From Mesorhizobium mediterraneum (GTDB lineage: Bacteria; Pseudomonadota; Alphaproteobacteria; Rhizobiales; Rhizobiaceae), in the NCBI RefSeq assembly GCF_002284565.1, contig NZ_NPKI01000051.1:185104-249103 (forward strand): DNA of 64,000 nucleotides, given 5' to 3'. The notes beneath the pieces are model-generated. The model did no database searches, was not told the origin of the DNA, and saw only the letters and a list, made by a program, of their open reading frames with translations. Within the stretch, counting starts at the first letter, position 1, and each line of letters starts with the position of its first letter. The position numbers were made by a program, and so were the translations under genes. Positions 26,250-34,771 of this stretch are shown one piece after another.

Positions 26250-27524
26250 GTGAACGTAGCCAGTCAGTCAACGGTCTTTGGCAGGCGCAAGGAGCCCCAC
26301 ACGGTCATTATCGCCCGGGGCAACGAGATAAGGCATTTTACCATACGGCCATGGGTTGCCGCATTTTGCGGCTCCGCGCTGGCAGCGATGGCCATAGGCT
26401 ATCTGCTGGCGACCTCCTACCTCGTGCTGCGCGACGACCTGATCGGCGCGACCACGGCGCGGCAGGCGCGCATGCAGCAGGCCTATGAGGACCGCATCTC
26501 CGCGCTACGCGCCCAGGTCGACCGGATCACCAGCCGCCAGCTTCTCGACCAGCAGCTCATGGAAACCAAGGTTGGCGAACTGCTGGAGCGACAGACCCAG
26601 CTCAGCCTGCGCCATGGCCGCCTCGGCCCGATCCTCGAACGCACCGGGAGCGACGTCGGAGCGCCACCTGCGTCCGCAAAGCCGGACAAACGCGCCGGCG
26701 GGACCGACGCCCAGCCGCAGGCCTATTCGGTTGCCAGCGTCGGCGCCAGTCTTGGCGGTGGCGACACCAGGCCGTTCTCCTTATGGTCGACCCGCTCCGA
26801 TCCGCTGCCGAGCGACACGGCGGCCGATCGTGCCGACAGACTGTTCGTGTCGATCAACGAGTCGCTCAAGGCCATAGAGAGCCAGCAGCTCACCCGCATC
26901 ACCGCGCTTGCCGACAACGCCTACAGAAACGCCGATGCGATTTCACAGGCGCTTGAGGCGGCTGGCCTGCCGGTCGACAGCGATTTCGGCAAGAGCGATG
27001 CCGGCGGTCCGCTGATACCGCTCGACAGTTCGATGATGTTCGACAGCAAGGTAAGAGAACTTGACGAGGCGCTGGACGCGCTCGACCGCCTGAAGACCGA
27101 GGCGCGACGGCTGCCGCTCGCCAATCCTGCCCCCGGCCGTTCGGTCACCAGCCCATTCGGCGTGCGCACCGACCCGCTCCTCGGCACCGCCGCGCTGCAT
27201 TCGGGGATGGATTTCAGAGCGCCGACCGGAATGCCCGCCAAGGTCACGGCGCCCGGTGTCGTCGTCAAGGCCGGCTGGAACGGCGGCTATGGCCGCATGG
27301 TCGAGGTCGACCATGGCAATGGCTTTGCGACGCGCTATGGGCATCTCAGCAAAATCAGCGTGACCGTCGGCGAGAGGCTCAACGCCGGCGACGTCATCGG
27401 CAAGACCGGCAGCAGCGGCCGCTCAACCGGCCCGCATCTGCATTACGAGATCCGCCACAATGGCGAAGCCATCGACCCGCTGCGCTTCCTGAGGGTCGGC
27501 AAGAAGGTCGCACAGTACCTCTGA
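26250..27524 (+). CDS. Membrane-anchored M23 (LytM) family peptidase
   Basis: 424 residues with a GTG start. A membrane segment lies at about 36-57 (WVAAFCGSALAAMAIGYLLA), then a coiled-coil region at about 75-125 (ISALRAQVDRITSRQLLDQQ), a low-complexity linker, a second helical stretch, and a C-terminal M23/LytM domain. Zinc ligands are visible in LHSGMDFRAP (H and D) and PHLHYEIR, with YGHLSKISVTVGE between them. It should be a periplasmic peptidoglycan endopeptidase or an amidase activator; intact zinc residues favour an active enzyme. The architecture matches rhizobial morphogenesis or division peptidases (RgsP/RgsM-like or DipM-like), but the exact orthologue is not determined. Confidence 0.9.
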   Translation: MNVASQSTVFGRRKEPHTVIIARGNEIRHFTIRPWVAAFCGSALAAMAIGYLLATSYLVLRDDLIGATTARQARMQQAYEDRISALRAQVDRITSRQLLDQQLMETKVGELLERQTQLSLRHGRLGPILERTGSDVGAPPASAKPDKRAGGTDAQPQAYSVASVGASLGGGDTRPFSLWSTRSDPLPSDTAADRADRLFVSINESLKAIESQQLTRITALADNAYRNADAISQALEAAGLPVDSDFGKSDAGGPLIPLDSSMMFDSKVRELDEALDALDRLKTEARRLPLANPAPGRSVTSPFGVRTDPLLGTAALHSGMDFRAPTGMPAKVTAPGVVVKAGWNGGYGRMVEVDHGNGFATRYGHLSKISVTVGERLNAGDVIGKTGSSGRSTGPHLHYEIRHNGEAIDPLRFLRVGKKVAQYL

Positions 27525-27587
27525 TCTAATTCCCTGGCATTAGTTGCAGCCTATAGGTTGTACCTGCTTTTTGGGGCTGGCGGGACA

Positions 27588-27761
27588 GTACCCCCTCTGT
27601 CCTGCCCTCTTTGTCAAAAATTGGCATCTCCCCCACATGGGGGGAGATCGGCGGTCGTCCCGGCTTTCGCCAGTCTCCAACGTTTCATGAATGAGCACCG
27701 CGCCGAAGCTGCCAATCTCCCTCCTTGTGGGGAGGATGTCCGGCAGGACAGAGGGGGGCAC
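27588..27761. repeat. Palindromic MITE-like intergenic repeat
   Basis: About 174 bp bounded by inverted arms: gtaccccctctgtcctgcc (27588-27606) and its near-perfect complement ggcaggacagaggggggcac (27742-27761). Inside are two more short hairpins (catctcccccacatggggggagat, from about 27626; aatctccctccttgtggggag, from about 27714). No coding capacity. Elements with these sequences are dispersed in Mesorhizobium genomes in my recollection. Here it fills the gap between the M23 peptidase gene and the ROK regulator. Confidence 0.65.
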
Positions 27762-27813
27762 TAAGGAACGCTACATAACCGGGATCCCGCGCAAAATTAT
27801 TTTTGAATTCCAT

Positions 27814-27831
27814 TTGACTGAATAAATATTC
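27814..27831 (+). promoter_or_regulatory. Candidate operator/promoter of the ROK regulator operon
   Basis: TTGACT (27814-27819) is a possible -35 element, and the adjoining GAATAAATATTC (27820-27831) is an inverted repeat GAATA-N2-TATTC, 34 bp upstream of the ROK gene start. AT-rich palindromes of this kind are typical ROK (NagC/Mlc/XylR-type) operators, so autoregulation is plausible. This is inference from sequence and position only; no good -10 at normal spacing was found. Confidence 0.35.
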
Positions 27832-27865
27832 GGTGCGAACCTTATGTTTCCTAAGGGCGCAAGAC

Positions 27866-29032
27866 ATGGCACTGCGGGGGACCAATCAGGAATTCGGGCG
27901 GCCTTACAACAGGCGCATCGTCCTCGAATCCATCCGCCTCCACGGCCCGATCACTCGCGGCGACATTGCCAGGCGGGTCGGGCTCACCGTGCAAACGGTG
28001 TCGACCATCGTTCGCGAGCTGGAAGAACATGGCTACGTTCTGTCCATGCGCGAAGAGCCGCGGGGGCGCGGGCTGCCTCCGGCGACCCTGCGGATCAACC
28101 CGGAGGGCGGCTACGCCGTCGGCATCCACGTCACTCCCCTCGGCATCAATGCGGCGCTGATCAATTTGAGCGGTGACGTGATCGAGAGCACCTACCGCGA
28201 GGCTCCCAGCGCAACGCCCGACCATGCCTTCGAGCTGATCGGCGCGATGGTGCTTGAATTGACCGGATTGCGCCCTGGCGGTCGCGTTCTCGGCATCGGC
28301 ATGGCGCTGCCCGGCCCTTTCGGCGTGGAATCGATGAGCTTTATCGGCCCGACGACGATGACCGGCTGGAAGGACGTGGCGCTTCGGGAACGGCTGGAGG
28401 CCTCGACCGGCCTGCCCGCGTTTTTTGAGACCGACATGGCGGCCGCGGCAATGGGCGAGCGCCTGTACGGCCTCGGAGCGGGATATTCCGAATACTACTA
28501 TCTCTATTTCGGTGTCGGTCTTGGCGGCGTTATGGTGCATGACGGAAGCGCCTTGCGCGGCGCCTGGGGAAATGCCGGCGAAATCGGACACATCCCTGTC
28601 GTGCCGGTTGGCGAGCCGTGCCCCTGCGGCAATCGCGGCTGCCTCGAAAGATACCTCTCGCTCGAGGCGCTGCGGCGCCGGAACATCAGCGACGCCGATT
28701 GGGTTGATGAAGTCGGGCCGATCTTCCGCATCGCCCTCACCATCATCGAGAACCTGTTCGATCCCGAAACCATCATCCTCGGCGGACTTGCGTCCACCGA
28801 TTTGCTTGAACGGCTGGCCGGTTCGGTTGCGAACCTTCCCAACTCGGTCTCGGCGCGAGGAGACCGCACGACGCCCCGTGTCACCGTCGCACGCGGCGGC
28901 CAGCATGCGGTGTTGCGCGGGGCCGCAGCACTTGCAGTTTCCGGAGTGCTTTCGCCGCGCTTCGGCCAGATATTCACCGCCGAGCGCGAACGCGGGCGAG
29001 ACATCCTGCAAGGCAAGGGGATCGCGGCATGA
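27866..29032 (+). CDS. ROK-family transcriptional regulator
   Basis: 388 residues: an N-terminal winged helix-turn-helix (about 10-75; NRRIVLESIRLHGPITRGDI, TVQTVSTIVRELEEHGYVL) followed by a ROK sugar-kinase-like domain (about 85-380). The ROK zinc motif is CPCGNRGCLERYLS, and the sugar-binding EIGHIPV loop is present (GNAGEIGHIPV). ATG at 27866 (MALRGTNQEFGRPYNRR) is preferred over the in-frame start at 27833 because the conserved part begins here. Its stop overlaps the ATPase gene start (ATGA). It probably represses the adjoining sugar transporter and dehydrogenase genes in the absence of their sugar. Confidence 0.92.
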   Translation: MALRGTNQEFGRPYNRRIVLESIRLHGPITRGDIARRVGLTVQTVSTIVRELEEHGYVLSMREEPRGRGLPPATLRINPEGGYAVGIHVTPLGINAALINLSGDVIESTYREAPSATPDHAFELIGAMVLELTGLRPGGRVLGIGMALPGPFGVESMSFIGPTTMTGWKDVALRERLEASTGLPAFFETDMAAAAMGERLYGLGAGYSEYYYLYFGVGLGGVMVHDGSALRGAWGNAGEIGHIPVVPVGEPCPCGNRGCLERYLSLEALRRRNISDADWVDEVGPIFRIALTIIENLFDPETIILGGLASTDLLERLAGSVANLPNSVSARGDRTTPRVTVARGGQHAVLRGAAALAVSGVLSPRFGQIFTAERERGRDILQGKGIAA

Positions 29033-29835
29033 GCGGAGCTCAGCCTGGCATGATCGGAACTCAGCCTGGCATGAGCGAACCCCTGCTGGTGCTCGACAAC
29101 GTCACCAAGAACTATGGCGCCATCGAAGCGCTCAAGGGCATCAGCTTCTCGATCGGCAAGGGCGAGGTGGTGGCGCTTCTGGGCGACAACGGCGCCGGCA
29201 AATCGACACTGGTCAAGATCATCGCCGGCGGGCTGGAGCCTACCTCCGGCCGCATGCTGTTCGAGGGAAAGGAATTCCTCGCCAAATCTCCCGCCGAGGC
29301 CAAGGCCGCGGGGATCGAGACCGTCTACCAGGACCTCTCGCTTTGCACCAATGTCGACGTGGTCGCCAATTTCTTCATGGGCCGCGAGATCACCAGGAAA
29401 TTTCTTGGCGTTCCCGTGCTCGACGAACCCGCCATGGAGCAAGTGGTCAAGAAGGCGCTGACCAGCGCCGGCACGCGCATCCCCTCGCTCAGGACCAATG
29501 TCGAGCATCTCTCGGGCGGTCAGCGACAGGCTATCGAACTCAACCGATTCGTGCATTTCGGCGGCAAGCTCGTGCTTCTCGACGAGCCGTTCGCAGCACT
29601 CGGTGTCGAGCAGACGCGGCGCGGTCTCGACATGATCCGCCAGGTGGCGAGCCAGGGTATCGGCGTCGTCATCATTACTCATATCATGCAGCAGGCCTTT
29701 CAGGTCGCCGACCGGATCGTTGTGATCCGGCAAGGTGTCGTGGCGGGCGATGTCGCGCGCAACAAAACAAGTCCCGACGCGGTGATCAACATGATCACCG
29801 GAGAGACGCTTGCCGGTGCCGGACCGGCTGGCTGA
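29029..29835 (+). CDS. Sugar ABC transporter ATP-binding protein
   Basis: 268-residue single ABC cassette of the FrcA type (carbohydrate uptake 2 family). Walker A LLGDNGAGKSTLVKII, Q-loop VYQDLSLCTNVDVV, signature HLSGGQRQAIELNR, Walker B LVLLDEPFAALGVEQT, H-loop VIIITHIMQQAF. Unlike RbsA/XylG it has only one cassette, so it should act as a homodimer. The first 14 codons contain a direct repeat (ctcagcctggcatga, twice, 21 bp apart) that creates three possible ATG starts; the last, at 29071 (MSEPLLVLDNVTKNYG), is the conserved one, but the first is kept because it is coupled to the ROK stop. Confidence 0.92.
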   Translation: MSGAQPGMIGTQPGMSEPLLVLDNVTKNYGAIEALKGISFSIGKGEVVALLGDNGAGKSTLVKIIAGGLEPTSGRMLFEGKEFLAKSPAEAKAAGIETVYQDLSLCTNVDVVANFFMGREITRKFLGVPVLDEPAMEQVVKKALTSAGTRIPSLRTNVEHLSGGQRQAIELNRFVHFGGKLVLLDEPFAALGVEQTRRGLDMIRQVASQGIGVVIITHIMQQAFQVADRIVVIRQGVVAGDVARNKTSPDAVINMITGETLAGAGPAG

Positions 29836-29875
29836 GGGACAAAATGAGGGGTCCGGCGCAAAAGGAGCGAACGAC

Positions 29876-30916
29876 ATGAAGAAAATACTTCTTGCTGTCT
29901 TCGGTATCCTGGCACTGGCCTTTGCCACGCTCACGCCGGCATTCGCCCAGTCCAAGGGCACCGTCTACTATATGGTGCCGACGCTACTCGACGAGTTTCA
30001 GACCGGCTCGGTGAGCGCTCTGGAATTGTTCCTGAAGCAGGTCGGCTACGAGATGAAAACGCTGAACGCCGATAACAAGACCGACGCTCAGCAATCGCAG
30101 ATGAACGACGTCATCGCGCTCAAGCCGTCGGCGATCATTCTCGCCGCCGTCGATTTCAATGCGTTGAAGCCGTCCATCGAGGCCGCCCGCGCCGCCGGCA
30201 TCCCGGTGGTCGAATTCGACCGCCAGATCACCTCGACACCCTCCGACTTCACATCGGTGGCCGGAACCGTCGAGATCGGCTACGTCGCCGCCGACCAGGC
30301 CGAGAAGCTCTTGAAGGCGAAGAACGGCTCGGTGAAGGGGAAAATCCTCCAGGTGCTCGGCGATCCTGGCGATCCCTACACGCTCGATATCCAGAAGGGT
30401 TTCGAGGAGAAGATGAAGGCATTTCCGGACGTCAAGATCATCTCGGTTCCGGCCATGCAATGGGAAGCCAGCAACGCCGGCACCATCGTTGCCGACCAGA
30501 TGCTCGCCAACCCGGATATCGACCTGATCTTCAGCCACGCCGCGCATCTCTCGGTCGCTGCCGTCGCCTCGCTCGAGGCCGCCGGCAAGAAACCGGGCGA
30601 CGTTATGCTGATGAGCTCGAACGGTGCGCCGGTCGGCCTCGACCTGATCCGCAAGGGCTGGCTCAATGTCGAAGTCGAGCAGCCGCTCTACGCTCAGGCC
30701 GCCGCCGTCGCCATGTTCATGGACAAGGTCGTCAACAAACAGGAGATCAAGCCGGGAGAGTACGAAGTGCTCGGCCTGAAGTCGACCGTGACCAAAGAAG
30801 CCTGGGGGCCGAACATCAAGATCCCCGGCGCTGCGATCACCAAGGAAAATGTCGATAACCCGGCCTTCTGGGGCAATATGAAACCGCCCTCGGACACGGT
30901 GAAGCCGATCGAATAG
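29876..30916 (+). CDS. Periplasmic sugar-binding protein of ABC transporter
   Basis: 346-residue type I periplasmic binding protein (ribose/fructose-binding family). Signal peptide MKKILLAVFGILALAFATLT with cleavage after FAQ. Mature features: TVYYMVPTLLDEFQTGSVSA, the hinge-facing AIILAAVDFNALKPSIEAAR, VVEFDRQI, LQVLGDPGDPYTLDIQKGFE and IDLIFSHAAHLSVAAVASLE. The start is set by an aaaggag site 9 bp upstream. The sugar cannot be predicted from sequence alone. Third gene of the ROK operon; a strong hairpin follows its stop and may keep its mRNA more abundant than the permease mRNA. Confidence 0.92.
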   Translation: MKKILLAVFGILALAFATLTPAFAQSKGTVYYMVPTLLDEFQTGSVSALELFLKQVGYEMKTLNADNKTDAQQSQMNDVIALKPSAIILAAVDFNALKPSIEAARAAGIPVVEFDRQITSTPSDFTSVAGTVEIGYVAADQAEKLLKAKNGSVKGKILQVLGDPGDPYTLDIQKGFEEKMKAFPDVKIISVPAMQWEASNAGTIVADQMLANPDIDLIFSHAAHLSVAAVASLEAAGKKPGDVMLMSSNGAPVGLDLIRKGWLNVEVEQPLYAQAAAVAMFMDKVVNKQEIKPGEYEVLGLKSTVTKEAWGPNIKIPGAAITKENVDNPAFWGNMKPPSDTVKPIE

Positions 30917-30930
30917 CAAGGTCCCCTGGG

Positions 30931-30955
30931 GCTTCGGGCCAAGCTGGCCCGGAGC
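30931..30955 (+). promoter_or_regulatory. Intercistronic hairpin after the binding-protein gene
   Basis: gcttcgggcc (30931-30940) pairs along ten positions with ggcccggagc (30946-30955) over a 5-base loop, 15 bp after the stop codon. There is no T tract, so partial attenuation or mRNA stabilisation that raises binding-protein expression over the permease is likelier than full termination. Confidence 0.55.
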
Positions 30956-31024
30956 CTAACCGCTGCAGCCCGGCACGTCAGAACGAACGCGCAGGGACGC
31001 TGCAGCAATTTTCAATCCGCGCAC

Positions 31025-31057
31025 GATCCCGGAAAAATCGATTCGGTTTTCGGGGTC
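31025..31057. repeat. Short palindromic repeat upstream of the permease gene
   Basis: gatcccggaaaa and ttttcggggtc form an imperfect inverted repeat around a central tcgatt. This fits a family of palindromes ending in gggatcat that is frequent between rhizobial genes. It ends exactly at the first possible ATG of the permease gene, which makes that start doubtful. Confidence 0.5.
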
Positions 31058-32074
31058 ATGCGCCAGCCGGATCAGCACATGAATCCCCGCACGCGCCACG
31101 CCCTCGAGTTCGCCCTCGACAACCTCGTCTGGTTCATGCTGGTCTTCGTGCTGGTGGTCTTCTCCATTTTCATTCCAAACTATTTCCAGCTCGGCATCTT
31201 CGCCAACATCATAGAGGCGTCGAGTGTGCTTGGTGTCATGTCGATCGGCCTGGCGCTGGTCATCATCACTGGACACATGGACCTGTCGGTCGAGTCCGTG
31301 GCGGCGCTCGGCGCCATGGCGGTCGGCATCCTGTTCTGCTCGGCGGGTATCGGCCTTGGCGTTCAGTTGCACCCGGAATGGCTGATGGTTCCGGTTTCGC
31401 TGCTGCTTGCCCTGATTGTCGGCGGCATCATCGGCGTCATCAACGGCTATTTGGTCGTGAAAGTGAAGATGAGTGCTTTCATCATCACGCTCGCGTCCTA
31501 CATCTGGGTGCGCGGCCTTGTGCTGGTTATTTCCGGCGGCCGCTCTGCGCAGGACCTTGCTCCGGCGATCCGCTGGTTCGGCATTCAGCGGCTCCTTGGC
31601 CTCCCCCTCACCGCCTGGATCGCCATTTCGTGTTTCGTGGTCTTCTCGCTGATTATGGCCAAGACACCGTTCGGCAGGCATCTCGTCATGATCGGTGGCA
31701 ACGAGACCGCAACCTTCCGCGCCGGCATCCGCGTGAACCGCAACCTCGTCATTGCCTTTGTTCTCGCTGGCGCCATAGCCGGCCTTGCCGGCTGGCTGCT
31801 GGCGATCCGCACCTCCGGCGCCACCGCCAATCTGGGCGTCGGCCTGCTGTTCAACGCCTTCGCCGCCGTCGTCATCGGCGGTGTCAGTCTGAAGGGTGGC
31901 GTCGGCACTTTGCCCGGCGTCTATGCCGGTGTGCTTTTGCTGTCGGCCATCAACACGGCGATCAACCTCATGGGCCTGCCGGCCAACTTCACCCAAGTGA
32001 TCCACGGCATGCTCGTGCTCGCCGCCGTGCTGCTCGACGCATTCAAGCAAACCATTCGCCAGAGGCTGGCATGA
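31058..32074 (+). CDS. Sugar ABC transporter permease
   Basis: 338-residue inner-membrane permease of the RbsC/FrcC family with about nine hydrophobic segments. Family signatures: VLGVMSIGLALVIITGHMDL (for the usual GGIDLS region), MSAFIITLASYIWVRGLVLV, GRHLVMIGGNETATFRAGIR (the ATPase-contact EAA-like loop) and FAAVVIGGVSLKGGVGTLPG. ATG at 31058 overlaps the end of a palindromic repeat; MNPRTRHALEFALD at 31079 is an equally possible start. It would form the transporter with the upstream ATPase and binding protein. The stop overlaps the SDR start by 4 bp. Confidence 0.92.
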   Translation: MRQPDQHMNPRTRHALEFALDNLVWFMLVFVLVVFSIFIPNYFQLGIFANIIEASSVLGVMSIGLALVIITGHMDLSVESVAALGAMAVGILFCSAGIGLGVQLHPEWLMVPVSLLLALIVGGIIGVINGYLVVKVKMSAFIITLASYIWVRGLVLVISGGRSAQDLAPAIRWFGIQRLLGLPLTAWIAISCFVVFSLIMAKTPFGRHLVMIGGNETATFRAGIRVNRNLVIAFVLAGAIAGLAGWLLAIRTSGATANLGVGLLFNAFAAVVIGGVSLKGGVGTLPGVYAGVLLLSAINTAINLMGLPANFTQVIHGMLVLAAVLLDAFKQTIRQRLA

Positions 32075-32841
32075 CTGGCCGTCTCGAAAACAGGGTCGCG
32101 CTGATCGTCGGCAGTGCGCGCGGCATCGGCAAGGGCATCGCACAACGCTTTGCCGAAGAGGGCGCAAAGCTGGTCCTGGCCGATACCGAGGTTGAGGCCG
32201 GGCAAGCGACCGCGGACGAACTCGGCGCCGCCTTCATTTGTACCGACATCTCGCAGATAGCCGATGCAGAGGCCGCCGTGGCGCTGGCCCTCGACCGTCA
32301 CGGCCGTCTCGACATCCTGGTCCAGAATGCCGGAATCTACCCCTGGCAGCTCATCGAGAACACCAGTCCGGACGACTGGGACCGGGTCATGGCCGTCAAT
32401 CTGCGCGGCACCTTCAATGCCACTCTTGCCGCGCTGGCGCCGATGAAGGCGCAGCGCTTCGGGCGCATGCTCTACACCTCGTCGATTACCGGCCCGCACG
32501 TCACCAGCCCCGGTCACGGCCACTACGCCGCCAGCAAGGCCGGCATCAACGGCTTCATCCGTTCGGCGGCGCTGGAATTCTCCGGCTACGGCGTCACTGT
32601 CAACGGCGTTGAGCCCGGCAACATCCTCACCGAAGCAATCCAGATGCACCGCGGCGCGGCCTATATCAAGAACATGCAGGATTCCATTCCACTCGGCCGG
32701 CTCGGCAGCCCGCGCGACGTGGCCAATGCCTTCCTGTTCCTCGCCTCGGACGATGCCAGCTACATCACCGGCACGACCATCGTCGTCGATGGCGGCCAAT
32801 TGCTGCCCGAGGGCAAGGATTTTCGGCTCCTTCCGCCGTGA
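32071..32841 (+). CDS. SDR-family oxidoreductase
   Basis: 256-residue classical short-chain dehydrogenase: cofactor motif LIVGSARGIGKGIA, acidic residue in LVLADTEVEA (favours NAD), NAG motif VQNAGIYPW, catalytic Ser in LYTSSITG and YxxxK in HYAASKAG, and a C-terminal TIVVDGGQLLPE. Overlaps the permease gene by ATGA, so it is the last gene of the ROK/ABC operon and most likely oxidises the imported sugar or polyol. Exact substrate unknown. Confidence 0.92.
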   Translation: MTGRLENRVALIVGSARGIGKGIAQRFAEEGAKLVLADTEVEAGQATADELGAAFICTDISQIADAEAAVALALDRHGRLDILVQNAGIYPWQLIENTSPDDWDRVMAVNLRGTFNATLAALAPMKAQRFGRMLYTSSITGPHVTSPGHGHYAASKAGINGFIRSAALEFSGYGVTVNGVEPGNILTEAIQMHRGAAYIKNMQDSIPLGRLGSPRDVANAFLFLASDDASYITGTTIVVDGGQLLPEGKDFRLLPP

Positions 32842-32905
32842 TCCTCGATTTCGGTGACGGTTTTTCCTGCGGCCGGCAACAACAGCCGATCATCCGGCAC
32901 TTGCC

Positions 32906-33440
32906 ATGATCTGTCTGAAGACCGGTGATGCGGGCAAGGACGCGACCGGCCGCGAAGACGACCCGGATCTACTCGGGCCTTCACCATCTCCTACCAGGTC
33001 CTCCAACCCGATCTGGCCTTCGTCATCGATGATCCCGAGGGTGCCTGCGGCTATCTCCTTGGCGCAGCCGACACAAATTCCTTCAATGCCAGCCTGGCCG
33101 CAAAGTGGTATCCCGACCTTCAAGCACGCGTGGCCGACCCTGGACCCGATAGCTCCCGTTGGCGCGGCAGCGATTGGGCGCGGCATCGGATCCATCATCC
33201 CGATTTTTCTGTCCCGCAAGCGCTCGCCGTCTATCCCTCGCAAGGCCATATCGACCTGTTGCCGCAGGCGCGCGGAAAAGTCATCGGCAGGCGAGCGATG
33301 GTCTTTCTCGATCAGCGCCTTGCCGCCTGCGGCTCAACCGGGCTTTGCCTTGAAGTCATGCGGCGGAATATTGACGCGCTGAACTTCTACAAGGCTGTCG
33401 GGTTCAGGGCTGAGGCCTCGCCAGACGTTCCGCGACGCCG
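32906..33440 (+). pseudogene. Frameshifted GNAT-family acetyltransferase
   Basis: A start frame encodes ICLKTGDAGKDAT and then DPDLLG, after which the sequence switches frame near 32972. The second frame continues as an acetyltransferase: LQPDLAFVIDDPEGACGYLL, NSFNASLAAKWYPDLQARVA, HIDLLPQARGKVIGRRAMVF (the acetyl-CoA loop) and NIDALNFYKAVGF. The loop spacing differs from the usual RGxGIG pattern, a further sign of decay. Downstream the frame runs on into unrelated sequence to 33627. Remnant only; probably untranslated. Confidence 0.7.
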
Positions 33441-33623
33441 ACGAAGCAAGGCCGCGCCAATGCACGAGGTTCGCTACCAAAACTTTAACATCGGTTTACC
33501 CGAAGTTGGTACAGCAACGCTGGTTTCATCCCTTCAAGCAAAGAGACTGCCCTTGCCGCAACACCACAGCTCTCCTTTGGTCCGGAAACGCGGTGGACGG
33601 GACTCCGGTGCCGGGAGCCGCGT

Positions 33624-34739
33624 TTGAGCGTCATTCGCGCCCTTGAAAGTGCCGATCTTCCGGCAGTCGCGGGCATGTTTCAACGCGTGCTGCGCAAAGA
33701 ACGGACCGAAGCGCCGGCCGCGCTCATCGAATATATGAGACGGTTTTATCTGGAGGCGCCGGGTTGCGGAGGCGATCTGCGGTCGCTTGTCCATGTCAAC
33801 GACGCCGGCCGCGTCTCTGGGTTTGTCGGCGTTCACGTATTGCCGATGCAGTTCAGCGGCCGACAATTACGAGCCGCCATTTGCAGCTCGCTCATGGTCG
33901 AGGATCATGAGCGCGACCCGATGGCCGGCGCTCGCTTGTTGAAAGCTTATTTGGATGGTCCGCAGGACATCTCCTTCAGCGAGACGGCCAATGATATCTC
34001 CACGAAGTTGTGGACCCGGCTGCGCGGCGTGGTCCTGCCGCAATACAGCCTTGACTGGGTACGCGTAATGCGGCCGTCGACCTTTGTGCTCGGCCTTTCC
34101 GCCAGTCGCATGAAGCTTGTCCGAATGCTCAGTCCGTTTGCCCACGCCCTCGACCGATTTTATTGCAGACGAATGAAGTCGAGCGAACGACGCTGGTCCG
34201 GTGTGGCGGCGGACGGGGCAGGCCACGGAGCCTTTCGGATGTCCGAAATCGACAGTCACACATTTGCCAAGCTGATCGAACCGTTGACCGCCCAGTTCGC
34301 CCTGCGCCCGGCTTGGGCGGAAGGCCTACTCGATCATATCCTGACCGATGCGGCACAAAAGACGGATCTGGGCGAGCTTGTTTACGTTTCCGTGACATCG
34401 CCAGTCGGCACCAATGTCGGCGCATTCGCCTATCACGCACGGACGGGTGAAATCGGTCGCGTGTTGCAGATCCTCGCCCTCCCCGGCCAGGCGGGTCCCG
34501 TCATCGACTGCCTGATCGATCATGCCACCGTGCGCGGCATCAGCGGCCTGCGCGGACGCATTCAACCTGCACTTCTGGAAGCAATGCTTGGGCGACGCAT
34601 AGCTTTCCTGACCGTTGCCTCGACCGTGGTGCATTCACGCGATCCCGAGCTTTTGGATGCCATGAAGAACTCACAAGCTTTCCTGAACGGGCTTGCGGGC
34701 GAGCAGTGGAGCCAGTTGATCGGCGGCCGCTTCACCTGA
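33624..34739 (+). CDS. GNAT-like acyltransferase of unknown substrate
   Basis: 371 residues from a TTG start (LSVIRALESADLPAVAGMFQ). The N-terminal half has a GNAT layout: the opening strand and helix, SGFVGVHVLPMQFSGRQLRA in the core strands and DPMAGARLLKAYLDG where acetyl-CoA binds. The C-terminal half looks like a second, degenerate GNAT unit (VSVTSPVGTNVGAFAYHART). It faces the nadE end of the asnB cluster across 32 bp, so it is convergent, not in the operon, yet may serve the same pathway. The start is uncertain; a gggag-like site lies 8 bp upstream. Confidence 0.6.
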   Translation: MSVIRALESADLPAVAGMFQRVLRKERTEAPAALIEYMRRFYLEAPGCGGDLRSLVHVNDAGRVSGFVGVHVLPMQFSGRQLRAAICSSLMVEDHERDPMAGARLLKAYLDGPQDISFSETANDISTKLWTRLRGVVLPQYSLDWVRVMRPSTFVLGLSASRMKLVRMLSPFAHALDRFYCRRMKSSERRWSGVAADGAGHGAFRMSEIDSHTFAKLIEPLTAQFALRPAWAEGLLDHILTDAAQKTDLGELVYVSVTSPVGTNVGAFAYHARTGEIGRVLQILALPGQAGPVIDCLIDHATVRGISGLRGRIQPALLEAMLGRRIAFLTVASTVVHSRDPELLDAMKNSQAFLNGLAGEQWSQLIGGRFT

Positions 34740-34771
34740 AGCGCTCGCCGTGGCCGGGTTGGAGAGGCAGG

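Noticed and set aside
28425..29879. 484-residue plus-strand frame across ROK and ATPase genes
   Set aside because: Out of frame with two unambiguous genes; it is a shadow frame.
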